Origin: Cystobasidium ongulense
Taxonomy: Eukaryota; Basidiomycota; Cystobasidiomycetes; Cystobasidiales; Cystobasidiaceae
Reading direction: 5' to 3'
Length of the DNA: 64,000 bases
Assembly: GCA_022835595.1 (NCBI GenBank)
Contig: BQUP01000004.1
Location: forward strand, 1,984,001 to 2,048,000
In this document: positions 21,965 through 33,048 of the stretch, one piece after another
Layout: each line of letters starts with the position of its first letter
Position numbering within the stretch: position 1 is the first letter of the stretch
Notes under the pieces: model-generated
Told to the model about the DNA's origin: nothing
The model's database searches: none
What the model saw: the letters and a program-made list of their open reading frames with translations, nothing else
Translations under genes and position numbers: made by a program

Positions 21965-24902
21965 ATGGCTTCGCCAGCATCGAGCGCTTCTCTCGGCTTC
22001 GAGCAGCCGGCGCCGAAGAGAGGAAAGAAGCTGCAAGGTGATGATCGACCAAAGCGTCAGCGGATAGCTATTGCCTGCGGTGAGCAAGCTTTGATAACAG
22101 ACACCATCATCACAAAAGTGCTTCTAGCTGAGCTGCATTGGTCTGCAGTCGCTTGCCGGCAGCGGAAGGCGAAATGCGATGGCTCGACACCTTGCGGTGC
22201 ATGCACTCAGGCCAAACTTGCAGATTGCACCTACCCATCTGGCGCCAAGAGAGTAGATCCAGATTACCTCAAGCAACTCGAACAGCGTATCGAAGAACTG
22301 TCTAGTGCCGTCGCGCGCAGTCAGCAATTGAATAGCACCCCGCAATTCTCAATTCAGCCGCCACTCGTTGAGCGACCTTCTGAACAAGCAAAAGCCGTCG
22401 GTACACAAGCTTATAGCCATTTCTCAACTGGCTTGCCGTCACGAACATATTCCAGCATACTTAGCAATGGAAGCGAAGCGGAAGGTGTCGCCAATGCTGC
22501 TAGTAGTAGTAGTACCTCTACACTGCGTGTTGCCTTGCCAGGCGAAGCCGATAGCAAGGCAGCCGAAGGTCACACAATGCTTACTCTGGTAGCCTCACCA
22601 GGCGTGAATACACACTTCCCCGACTCTTCTACGCGAACACTCTTCGATGAGTTGGAAGGGGCAACTAGGCGACTAGTCGGTGCATCGGTATCTGCTCCAC
22701 CTAGGCGTCAAGTGAGAGATACTACAAATGGCGATACCGGACCTCAGGGGTCAGAAGCAGATGGACTGCAGATCTTTGCTCATTCAAAGTCTCAGCAAGA
22801 CCTGTACACCTTGCCTCACCGCGAGCTCTCGGATGCGCTAGTGAAAATCTACTATGACAGGATTCATCCCAGTAAGCTGATACTCTGTCGCTTTGTCCTG
22901 TCCGATCTTGATGCTCATGTGCATTCATAGTCTTTCGTATTCTACATTGGTATGTCAGGCCTCACAAGTACGCTATCCTCTCACTTACCGTTTTACAGGC
23001 CGACATTCCTGAAGCAGTATGAGAACACCTTCAAAGCAGGCAGCACTGTAGACAAACACTGGCTTGGCTTATTGAATCAAGTCTACGCCATCGCATGTCA
23101 AATTGGCGGACCAGACATGGTAGCAGTAGAAGGGCACGAGGCAGGATTGCGCTTCTTCCAGCGCAGTCTTGCCATGATGTTTCCGTTGGTCTTGCAGAGC
23201 AGAAGCCTACAGGCCTTGCAATGCGTCTTACTCATGGTAAGATGGACACACTTCGAGATAGTGACGTTGACTAAACTTGAACATGCACAGACACAATACT
23301 TGCAGAGCATCAGCCAGCCAAACTTATGCTGGAACACAATCGGGCACGCAGTTCGCTTCGCACAGTCGCAGGGCTTGTATTCTGCATCGACCTTTGCACA
23401 CATGAATGCAATCGAAGCCGAAACGCGGAGACGCGTCTGGGCTGGCGTGGTAGCGATGGAGGCATCGACTGCAGCGACTTTGGGCCTCCCACCATCTCTT
23501 TCCGCTCGACATTGCCAAAGCGTCGAGCCAACTCCGGTAGATGACGAATATATCACCCTCGAAGGAATTCAGTCTCAACCCGAAGGCAAACCTTCGGTCT
23601 CAAGCTTTATTCAACAAACATACAAGGTGTACGCAATACAGCTCAGGATCCTGTCGCGGCTGTACAGTCCGCAATCAGAAACAGAAAATGATTGGCCTGT
23701 TTGTCGCGATATCCTAGAGTACGACAGGCAACTGGAAGCCTGGGCAAAGCAGGTCCCTGCCCATCTTCGCAACACTGGTGAAGGTTCTTCTCTACGAAAA
23801 GGGAACGAAGTGCTGAGCATGCAAACCAACGTCTTGAGGACACGTTTCCTTAATGCGAAGATACTGGCGCATCGACCGATGCTTTCCTACCTCTGTCACC
23901 GCTCGCAACCAGAGACGCACAACAGCGAAGCCTTGGATCAGGCAATAACATACGCAAGTGCTCGAATCTGCTGCAATTCAGCTGTAGAGGTCATGGAGAT
24001 TGTCACTACAAACTGGCAGAACGGTCAATCCGGAGCATGGTGTAAGTCTCCCTACTTCGCAGTAGCTCATCAGCGCGCTGACCGTAAACCTTATCAGGGT
24101 ACTCGCTCTACTATGTCTATTCGGCAAGTTTGGTCATACTAGCAAGTTTTGTCGTAGATACCATATCGAGCGACTCGTCTGTCGCCTGCGTTGCCGATCT
24201 TCCCCGAGCGACCAATGCTTTACGGGCAGCCTTGTTATACCTGAGCGACAAGCCGGAAGTAATGCAAGGTCTGATGTCACCTATAGTCAACCAAGCCGCT
24301 CAAGAAAGCGTGAGAAGCTGTTATACTATGCTTTCTGGAATTATGAATACCTTGGCTGGTAACAGTTCCTCACCCCTCAAGGCCCATACAAGCAAGGGTG
24401 ATTACCACGCAGCGATACGTGCGAGTCTAGACCTTCCGCTGAACGACGATATGAGAGAGCGGAATTCAACTGCGACCGCTGCCGGCGAAGACAGTAAGGC
24501 AGACCCCTATGAAGATTTCTGGACTCTCTTGTCGCAAACGAGGCCACCGTCACCCCAGCAGCCGCAACAAACAATGCTTGGGCAAGATAGTGGCTTCCTC
24601 GGGTTGGGTTCGAGCCAGCCATCCTGGCCGAATGATTTCTCGCTTGAGTCATGGCAATGGCCAGATGGAGATTTCTCCATTCCGCCACAATCGTAAGGAG
24701 ACTAGCCATACATTGTAACGCCAACACCTGCTGATTAATTGGTCTACAGTACAAACTTCGACCATGCCCTCAAGGCTGCGTATACTTCCCAGCCTGCCGC
24801 GCCGCAGCAATACGTTCCCACATCGTTTGGCCCCGGATCAAACGCTTTCGAATTTCCACCGAACGCCTTCCAATCGCGCAACTTTTTTCCCTCTGGCTCA
24901 TA
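21965..24902 (+). CDS. Zn2Cys6 fungal transcription factor
   Basis: Nuclear regulator with a binuclear zinc cluster split by an early intron: IAC (about 22080) joins VACRQRKAKCDGSTPCGACT, giving six cysteines, preceded by a basic PKRQR stretch and followed by a linker and a short coiled helix (YLKQLEQRIEELSSAV). A Ser-rich linker leads to the fungal-specific middle homology region (RPTFLKQYENTF; TIGHAVRFAQSQGLY; AETRRRVWAG; LGLPPSLSARHC; PTPVDDEYI). The C-terminus is Gln/Pro/Phe-rich. A last intron after FSIPPQS gives the end at 24902 (QSRNFFPSGS). About 850-900 residues. Target genes are unknown, and neighbours give no clue because no catabolic cluster adjoins it. Confidence 0.88.
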
Positions 24903-25471
24903 ATAACGGGCGGAAGGCAAGCATATGGCATAGACTGATACTGAAGGAACAAGACATGGGTAAAGGCTCGAGTTAGGCCGCAGCTGAAGGCAGTCATGGA
25001 CCACGCACAGGCGCAAGCAATCTATGAGGAGGATGTAAATTGAGTCTACAACACTTGGACCAGATCTAAGTCTAGGCGAGAGCGTGGTCATGATATAGCT
25101 GAGAACGCGTGCCAGTGTGGCGTGCATTTGGGCAAGTCAAAAGCTCTCTTTCCTTGATATCGCGGCAAGGTGGCAGTCATCTACCCGCTTACTTAACCTG
25201 TAAAAGCACAGAGTACGGCTCTGTCTATTGTTGTCCATCATGCCGTACTTAACTTGCGCTACCATTGCTCTCGTGAATGTTGTGCTGGAATACACTACCT
25301 TATATCGCAATACCGCTTGCACTGAGCGATGAGTGAGGACTGCTTGAGAGTGTCCTGTCAAGAAATTAGCAGAGATCCCATCTTCCCACCTTCCAGGAGC
25401 TTGACTATATTCGAATGATCGAGTGCTGGCCAGCTTGAGCTTCACTCAATCAATTCACCCATCAAAGCATC
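24903..25471. other. Intergenic / TXNL1 promoter
   Basis: About 570 bp with only short unsupported frames on both strands. The right part is the TXNL1 upstream region. Confidence 0.5.
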
Positions 25472-26712
25472 ATGAGCAACTCAGTCACGATTGTGAGCCA
25501 GCAAAGGGACCTCGATGCAACGCTGGCTCGAGCAGGCAGCGGCAGGCTGGCCATTCTTTACTTTACGGCGACCTGGCGAGTCGCAAATTGCTTGCTTGCA
25601 TCATCGATGTTTGTCCTAATAATGGTTCTTTTCGCACTGGGCAACGTGTATTCTACTCAGGTGTGGACCATGCAAGGTGAGATGACAGAGTACTGAATGC
25701 AGGACTGTACCCCGTCGACGTCTACTGATAGGTTCGACCCCAGGCAATCTCACCACGCTACGAAGCCTGGGCCAAGGAATACAAACAGGCAATCTTCACC
25801 AAGATTGACATAGACCAGAGTCGAGCTCTTGCACAAGCATACAAGATTGTCAGTACATGCTGCTGCCGTATCAACGCCGGAACGCTATGCTGACATCGGG
25901 CCTTGCACGTGCTTCCCACAGACGGCTGTACCGACGCTGGTTTTCATGAAGAATGGTGAGACAGTGGAGACAATCAAGGGCGCGAATCCCTCAGCTATCC
26001 AAAGTGCAATTGAGAAGCATGCAGGACGACCACAGAAGAACTATGTCGAGCCCAGCACGTCGCCGGCAGACAAAGCCTTGCAAGGCCACGTGAGTTGGTC
26101 GAGATGAGCCTATTGAATGTCTTGACGCTTATGCTGCCCATTCTGCATCACGGCCAAACCGAACAGACAACTCTCATGTCACAAATCGATACGTCACAAA
26201 CAAGCTGTCTCAACGAAGCTCCTGACCATGCCCTGCGAGAAATGCTAGCCTCGGACAAAGCATATCTGGAAAGTGATGCAGATGAGCAACTGCTGCTAAG
26301 CATAGCCTTCCTACAAGCAGTCAAGCTATTCGCTTTGCGCTTTACAACAGCAGAAAGTGCGTTCGACAATGCTCCCAAGACAGTGAGAATCTTCGCAGAC
26401 CAAGCAGACCTCGGGTTCGATGAAGCGTCTTCGCAAACTCCCTCACAAGAGTTTCAATTGACAAAGGCGCAGGCACTCGGAAAGGAACTCATACTTCTTC
26501 GTTACGTCAAGTTCCAGAAGACCAATTCGCTTCAGGTAAGCCAGCCCATCGTCTGTAAACGTTCAGAGGAGAAGCTGAACGTGAGCATTCAGATTTTCCT
26601 CGTGGATAATCAGGGAGATGGAGAAGTAACGAGACTCGATAAGGTGGAGGTTTTTGGCTCTATTGAAGGTGCAACAGCGCCTCTGACCGGTCTCCGGACT
26701 ACAGAAGAGTAG
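25472..26712 (+). CDS. TXNL1: Thioredoxin-like protein 1 (thioredoxin + PITH domain)
   Basis: Proteasome-associated thioredoxin of the TXNL1/TRP32 type, 293 residues. Exons: 25472-25575, 25661-25676, 25744-25848, 25922-26089, 26167-26535, 26593-26712; all phases close and the product is family length. Exon 1 ends FTATW, a 16-nt exon supplies CGPCK, and exon 3 continues AISPRYEAWAKEYKQ, restoring the canonical redox site. Exon 4 has TAVPTLVFMKNGE with the cis-proline. The PITH domain follows: SQIDTSQTSCLNEA, YLESDADEQLLLSIAF, LRYVKFQKTNSLQIFLVDNQ. The first intron uses a GC donor (GCGAGT). Read without these splices, the protein seems to lack its active site, which is an artefact. A cytosolic/nuclear location is inferred from the lack of a signal peptide. 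Confidence 0.92.
25661..25676 (+). other. 16-nt micro-exon encoding the thioredoxin active site
   Basis: It lies between acceptor ctactcag and donor gtgaga and reads gtgtggaccatgcaag. Its first base completes the Trp codon and the rest gives CGPCK. The upstream intron (25576-25660) starts with GC, the downstream one (25677-25743) with GT. Confidence 0.88.
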
Positions 26713-26903
26713 TAGCTATGCTCGCACACCTGTGGGCTCCGCTCTAGTATTCGATTTGTGCGTAGTTGCAGAGGTCATTGGCAGACCCTTTCTGTTTACA
26801 ATGTATAGACAAAGGCTCCAATTCAGTACTGGGCGAGCAGGTGGTCGCAGAGGTGCACAACATCAATTTGACTGATATATCTCTCATAGGCTTTCTTGGA
26901 ACT

Positions 26904-28481
26904 TCATCTGCCCGATTGATTGGTCGCCTTTCTTTTCTTTGCCTGTTCTTTTTGTTTCTTGGCAGCACGTCTGGCAGCCACAAGGTCCTCCTCATCATCA
27001 ACATCGTCCTCCAACTCATCTTGCTCCCCCTCACTTTCGTCTTCTTCTTCCTGAGTAGCGTCCATACGTACGTTCTTTTCCTCTTCTTCGCTCTCAGCTC
27101 GTAATCGATCCTGCTGAGTTGAATCGCCAAGACCACTCGTGCGTCGAGATTGACGAGGCTCCTCCTGTTCTGCATCTTCCTCCTTCTCATCCCCATCTTC
27201 TTCTACATCTGAAGTTGCTTTACCCTTGCCTTTGCGCGTACTACTTCCTTTAGCTTTACCTTTGCCTTTAGAAGCTCCTTTGGCCGTGCTTGCAGGTGCT
27301 TCTGAGCCGCTGGCCTCTGCATTTGCAGCTTCTTCGTCAGCCTCGGAGTCTGAGGACTCGACGGCGCCCGCTCCTTCTCGTGCCTCGGGGCCAATTCGAC
27401 GAGCCGCTTCAGGGTCCCATTCACTACATACGACTTGTTAGTAGTGACACGGTCGCCAGGCATAGGTGCGAAGGCTCTCACTTTTGACAGCCAGGACATA
27501 TAGGGCGATTCCTTGTGAAGTATAAGCGAGTGCAAGAGTCGTGCATCCTCATGGTACATTCGTTGTTTGGACATTGAACTCCCTGCAGGGCGCAGGCAAG
27601 AACGTCGGTAACATATCCTCCATGTTTGTGAGTTGAGATGGCTCACCTTCATTACAATTTCGTTGCAGACTTTGCATTCAAATTCCTTGTCCATTTGGTT
27701 CGGATACTGTTCGGCAAGGTAGTGTTCTAGCTCCATTCGTGCGCGAGAAGAAAGCTGGTACATGTCCATCTTTTTGCCGCCAGTCTTGACGGAAGACGCG
27801 ATAAGCCAACCTGGAGGTTCAATCTAATCAGCCAGAGACGTATACTCCGCACATCATGAGTATGTATCCTACCCTTGGCGACGAAGGTGCGCAGGATCTT
27901 CTCAGCTTCAACGAGCTTGAGCTCAGGTTGGACCGTCTTGCCTGCACTTTTCGCGACATTGCTCGGAATGGCATAGCGATCTCCACTCTTCATGATGAGC
28001 TTGATCTGTTTTGAAGCATAGTGTCCTTAAAATTATCGTGTTATCAACGGAGAGCAGAAGACAACGTACAACTTTTCTAAAGTACGCAATTTCCTGGGGT
28101 GTATACTCGGTCGCTACCTTGGCCAGGTCATCGGACTTTGTATTGACGAAAGCAGTCCAGGGCTTGCCAGAGTGTTCGTCTAGAAAACGTTTGATATGAA
28201 AACCGAAAGCTTCGATGTTGCTGTTGATCTCGTCAACAATATCGCCGTATGAAGGCGCGTCTGGCGAATCCTTGAGTTCTGTTTTGCGGAACAGAGCAGA
28301 TCACATAGTCAGTCCAACGCCTAGGACTGGTTGAGGCCGTCCTTCGAGACAATGCTGGCTTGCCTTTGCCCTCGCACACCTTCCAACAGTGCGCGTAGAC
28401 AGCCTGGCCGGTCTTCTCGCTGAAAGCCCTCCGCGACATGCATGACTGCAGGAAGACCTGGTGAAGCTCGTCGAGTGCCAT
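26904..28481 (-). CDS. NSE1: NSE1, RING-like subunit of the SMC5/6 complex
   Basis: Non-SMC element 1, which with NSE3 and NSE4 forms the winged-helix/RING subcomplex of SMC5/6 in DNA repair. The start at 28481 gives MALDELHQVFLQSCMSRRAF, then the conserved FGFHIKRFLDEHSGKPWTAF and EYTPQEIAYFRKV. Winged-helix parts: VEAEKILRTFVAKGWL, YQLSSRARMELEHYL. The variant RING is spread over two exons: CKVCNEIV, then GVQCPNNECTMRMHDSC and ICPGCQK, keeping the Cys/His ligands. After an intron comes NEWDPEAARRIG. A charged tail of roughly 160 residues, with alternating Glu/Asp- and Lys-rich blocks and a KGKGKAKG stretch, ends at 26904; most NSE1 proteins lack so long a tail. Confidence 0.9.
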
Positions 28482-28978
28482 CGTCGATAGTGTCCACTCG
28501 TAGAATGTATTTGGGGTATGCTTGCTGTTATGATTTGGGTGTCATGAGCGAGACCTTGCGCACGCAATTGGCAGCTCTTTGTAGACGCACGAGCGCGTCG
28601 CCTGGAGTTGTACTATTCTTGCAATGACAACGAAAGACAGTTGCAGAAGCACAGAGACCCATGCTTCTGGTCATATGATCCTATGGGCTCAACTGCTTCT
28701 ATACACTTGCGCTATCTATGCAGGCCTCAAGACAAAGTAGTACCTAGACTATCTAGCCTTCCTGAATCCAGCAAAGCATGCATTAGGCGAGGCCTCGCTC
28801 TACACTGAAGTATGCATGCCTGGAGTGGCTCTCGAACAAGCCAGGCTATGCTAGAATGCACCTGAGCCAGTCCCGGGATACTGATAATATCGCCACAGCT
28901 GTCTTGCCTGACGGTGAATGGCTCGCTGGAGCAGAGCTTTCTCCATCATCAACGCACACCTCGCACAGCAAATCAAGC
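28482..28978. promoter_or_regulatory. Divergent region between NSE1 and eIF2B-epsilon
   Basis: About 500 bp between opposed starts. An in-frame upstream ATG for eIF2B-epsilon lies at 28856, so part of this could be coding; otherwise it holds both promoters. Confidence 0.4.
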
Positions 28979-31555
28979 ATGGAAGGGCAGCAAGAGGCCA
29001 TCCTCCAAGCCGTAGTGCTTGCAGATCCATTCGAGCACCAGTCTCGCTACGGGCCATTGATTCGGGGCGGCAACAAGGCCGGTGAAGGATGCGAGTCTGC
29101 AAATCCATGGGTAGGTGGAGCAGCACGATGATTACAAGTCAGGACAAGGCACAAAGCTGACTAGGCAATCTTACACCGTTCCTGTGCTCATTGGCAAAAC
29201 CAACAACCTCGCTGCTGTCGTTCATCGCGCGCTACAGTGTCTGCTGCCATTTCTCAATTCGCCCTTGATCGCATGGACGCTCGAGAGTCTGTCTGCCGCC
29301 AAAGTCAAGATTGCCTGGATTGTAATCCGTGATGGTGCAAAAGAGCTTCAGGAATGGTTAGAGTGCGTTGTCATCCCAATTGCCCTACAACGGCTTTCCG
29401 GGTTCATGTTGGTAACCACCGTGACTTTGTCTATAACCACTTTTGTTCATACAGCTCTTCCACATTCATGTCTGCCACAGCACCTATGACGATACGCATA
29501 CGACAGACCCAAGCGTCTTCCGAGGGAGAAGTCATGCGTGAACTAGACAGCCTGGCTCTAGCTGGTGATTGGCTCCTCGTCAAAGCTGGCTACATCGGTA
29601 ACCTGGATCTCGATACAGCAGTTACCAACTTTACAGCCAAGCGAAAGAAGGATCCTTCACTCTTGATGGACTGCCTTGTCACATCAAGAGCAAGGAGGTG
29701 AGCTTGACCAGGCAGATCACTTCGTCCCCACACATTGCTAATCATGTAAACACCAGCACTAGTACATCAAGTCCAGCGAGGACATCTACACATATTTTGT
29801 CTTCCGAAAAGCAGCTTCTTCACTACCTCCATCAACCACCTTTCCCGGCTCGCAAAAGAACTCAGTTCCCTCTGGAGCACATTGAAGCTGGAAAGACTCT
29901 CATCCTCAGGACAGACCTCGAGTCCGTCGGTGTTGACGTTTGCAACATCGAAGTACCAGCCTTGTTCGTCGAGAACTTCGATTACCGAAGTATGAGACCC
30001 GACTTCATCAATGGCGTTCTCATTTCCGACTTGCTTGGCAAGAGTATACAATGTACGATTGTGGGAGAAGGAAATGAGATCGGCACTATCAGCCCACGAG
30101 CACAAGCTTGGGCTGCCTTAGTAGGAGATGTAGCGAGCTATGCGAGCGTGAGGTGAGTACGATGTGGGTAATCTGCTGCTGGACTATTTGCTGACATCTG
30201 AGCCTTGCAGCAAATCCGTGATCTCTCGCTGGTCTTATCCTCTAGTTCTAGACGAAGTTGTTCCAGGCGAAGTTGATCGATACGAACAGAGAAGAGGACG
30301 GCTCTACCTCGGACGCAAGCTCAATCTCGCACGAACATGTACAACCGGTCCAGCGGCAGTTATCGGCCGACGAACAACTATAGGCGAACGAAGTGATATC
30401 CTGGAGTCGGTTCTTGGCGAAAATTGCCGGATCGGGGCAGATGTACGAATCATCAATTCTTGCCTTTACAATGGCGTCGTGGTCGATGACGGAACCGTCA
30501 TCACTGATTCAATAATCGGAGAAGGCGTGCACGTACAAGGAGACTCGACTATCAGCGAAGGATCTCTCATCGGAGCAGGCGTTACTATCGGTGAAGGCGC
30601 ATCTCTGCGAAGCCAAAGAGTCTCTACTGAGGCTTGGGAGGATCAAGAAGATGCAGAGGATACTAGCAACACCGACAAGGCGAAGGGTGACAGCGATGGG
30701 CACAACCTCGGCTCAAGCGCACAAGGCCATATCTGGCCATCAGAGGAGGAAGTACACCTCGCAGAGCAAGATTCAGAAGATGAAGATGCGTTGAATGTAC
30801 GAAACCTTAGATCATCTTCATTGGCTCCTTCTGGCTTGCCAGTTGAGACGGATGATGATGAGGCAAATTCAGATTCCTCTGCCTCCACCATATCAAGGAG
30901 CTCCTCCTCGGACGACCTGGCTTCAGAGGGCGATTATGACGGCGCTATGTCGGACGACTCTGAGCCACCTGCAATTGTTGGTATCGGTGCTTTGGGCGAG
31001 TCAGTAGCAACAGAGGAAGTGGCATTCCAAAAAGAATGCTTGTCTTCGCTGGAGCGATCTTTCAGCGAAGGCCATAACGTCGACAATGCTGCTATCGAGC
31101 TAAAGACCCTTCGAATGGCTACCAATGTCGCCCTCAAGGACGTCATTGGGGTAGCTGTGCCCTTCCTGTGTGATCAAATCGAGGTGTCAAATGGAGCACC
31201 AGCCACTGAGGTTGTGAACAGTGTCAATGCGCTGGCAGAGCGATGGGGTGCATTAATTGATAGCTTGACTGGTCGTACAGAAGGTGGAATGGTAGAGGTA
31301 CTCTTCTTCCTCCAAGAACACTGTGCAACAAAAGAAGGCATTCACCCACGGTTATTCCCAGCTTTCCTACAAGCCTATTACGAAGAAGACGTGGTTAACG
31401 AAGAAGCTATCAGAGCTTGGGTCACGAACCCAGTTGCGAAGAGTACAGGCGGAGCAACTGGCGGCAAGCTGTGGCAGATAGGCGCGAATTTCATGCGCGC
31501 CCTGATGGAGGCGGAAGATAGCGATGATGATGAAGATGAAGAGAGCGACGAATAG
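28979..31555 (+). CDS. GCD6: Translation initiation factor eIF2B, epsilon subunit
   Basis: Catalytic guanine-nucleotide exchange subunit for eIF2 and target of translational control. The start is taken at MEGQQEAILQAVVLADPF because AVVLADSF-like residues open the nucleotidyltransferase-like domain of the family; an upstream in-frame ATG is at 28856. CLLPFLNSPLIAWTLESLSA follows after an intron whose exact donor I could not settle (28-29.25 kb). Then come the left-handed beta-helix hexapeptides (ALRTCT-like: GPAAVIGRRTTIGERSDI, SVLGENCRIGADV, DSIIGEGVHVQG) and an acidic Ser-rich linker. The C-terminal W2/HEAT domain has HPRLFPAFLQAYYEEDVV and AIRAWV and ends in an Asp/Glu run. The last exon (30215-31555) is long. 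Full family length. Confidence 0.92.
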
Positions 31556-32149
31556 ACAACTACAAAGGAGGATCGTGGAGACTCGTCGCTGCTTCTGTAG
31601 GACGCATTGCAGTTTTCGATAAACGCGTCGGGCCATCAAAGACGCGTGCAATAACAAAACTCGAGCTGCACAAGAATCGAAGCTCGACGGGAAAGCCACG
31701 CAAAAAAGCTCTCTACGCCAGATGCGGCACCGAGGACCGCTGGGCGTATGTAAGCAAGTGGCCGCTGAATTCAAAATAATCAAATGCAAGTCCGCTTCTT
31801 TGTCAAAGCAAGCGCGTTTGCCAGCATTCCTCTTTCTCGATCACTTTCCACCTCTATCCCCTGGTTCGCGAGCAGCAGCAGCAGCAGTCGGCGAGGAGCA
31901 GGGATAAAAGCAGCAAAGAGCTTTCCTTGCTTTGCTTTCCTTCTCATCCACTCACTTTCCCGTTTCAAATCGCCTCCACTCCCCTCTGCGTTACCGTCCC
32001 ACCAAAGCTGGCTTTGTGTATCGGGTGAGTAGCGCGCATGATGCGCCGACATCGACAACAACCTTTGACTGATCTCGTGACTTTGTTCACTACAGCTCTC
32101 TATCTTAGTCGAATTCAACACCTTCACTCATCCACCTACATTTATCACA
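31556..32149 (+). promoter_or_regulatory. 5' region of the small secreted protein gene, with a likely 5'-UTR intron and an AGC repeat
   Basis: About 590 bp upstream of the secreted-protein ATG. CT-rich tracts at 31900-32000 resemble strong fungal promoters. A donor gtgagt at about 32022 and an acceptor actacag at about 32096 suggest a 5'-UTR intron of about 75 nt. A five-unit AGC microsatellite lies at 31871-31886. Confidence 0.5.
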
Positions 32150-32563
32150 ATGAAGGCCTCCTTCTTCCAGCTCGCGCTCGCCGCCCTCCTTCCTACCATG
32201 ATCGCCGCTGCTTCATCCAGACAGCGCTGCTTCGTCGAGCCCTTCCCAGGCATGCTCAACGCAGAGATCCAAAACTTCAGTGCTTGCGGCCTCAACAATC
32301 CACACATTGTAGACTATGTCTGCGAGCCTGTGCGCGGCTTAGTGCCCGACTCCATCTGGCTCGATTTCCAGCTTCAGCAGTTCGAGACAGAGACAATAAG
32401 CGAAGAAGAGCACACTCCTATTGAATCACAACTCGCTGTCGCAGCTCCTTCGTCACCTTCCACATTACCAATCCAGAAGCCTTTCGAGAAACAACACAAC
32501 ACAGGCTTCCTCGCCCAAGCAGCAGCATTAGCAATCATGTTTGGCAGCCCAACCAAGTTTTGA
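32150..32563 (+). CDS. Small secreted protein, unknown
   Basis: 137 residues in a single exon with a clear signal peptide (MKASFFQLALAALLPTMIAA, likely cut near ASS). The mature part has three cysteines (RQRCFVEPF, FSACGLNNP, DYVCEPV), a Glu/Ser/Pro-rich middle and a mildly hydrophobic C-terminus (AQAAALAIMFGS). It is not recognised. The odd cysteine count and lack of domains fit a secreted or cell-wall protein specific to a lineage. The hydrophobic end could suggest lipid anchoring but lacks a convincing omega site. It sits at the edge of the paralogue-rich island. Confidence 0.75.
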   Translation: MKASFFQLALAALLPTMIAAASSRQRCFVEPFPGMLNAEIQNFSACGLNNPHIVDYVCEPVRGLVPDSIWLDFQLQQFETETISEEEHTPIESQLAVAAPSSPSTLPIQKPFEKQHNTGFLAQAAALAIMFGSPTKF

Positions 32564-33048
32564 GACTTTATAACTCATACACTCCATTCGCATACAAGAG
32601 CACAAGCTAGTCTTGTGCCCCTCCTGTCGCTTCTAGATACTCTACTTTTTCTCGCTTGGCTTTCACTTTTCTCGCCTCCGCACTTGATCGTGACTGAGCA
32701 GGACCTTCCCCCTTATTCGCGTCGTTGCAGTAGTATCGTGTACAATTGAAGAATACCATATCTTACGTAGCAGAGCTCGTTCATCTAGTGTATAAATATT
32801 TGAAATAAATGGCAAACTTGGTTGAACAACCTCGATCATCACCTCGCGTCCGATAGCTTTTCTTATCCTTTGCAGTCTTTGCTTTCCTCTTCACCCAATA
32901 ACAACCTTGCATATAGCGAAAGATATCGAGAACCTGTCATACTCTGATCCACGTACAACTCTCTTTCAAAGCTTCCAAGTCCTGTTCCACTTGACCGGCG
33001 AGCCGGCGTGCCAATTTCCCGAACAGCCCACACGCGTTCAATTCCACC
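32564..33048. other. Intergenic, nothing recognised
   Basis: About 485 bp holding the 3' flank of the secreted-protein gene (AT-rich, AATAAA-like at about 32805) and the upstream region of hydrolase 1. Confidence 0.5.

Noticed and set aside
25472-25696. Thioredoxin lacking its CxxC motif
   Set aside because: The apparent loss comes from reading into an intron; a GC-donor splice and a 16-nt exon restore WCGPCK in frame.
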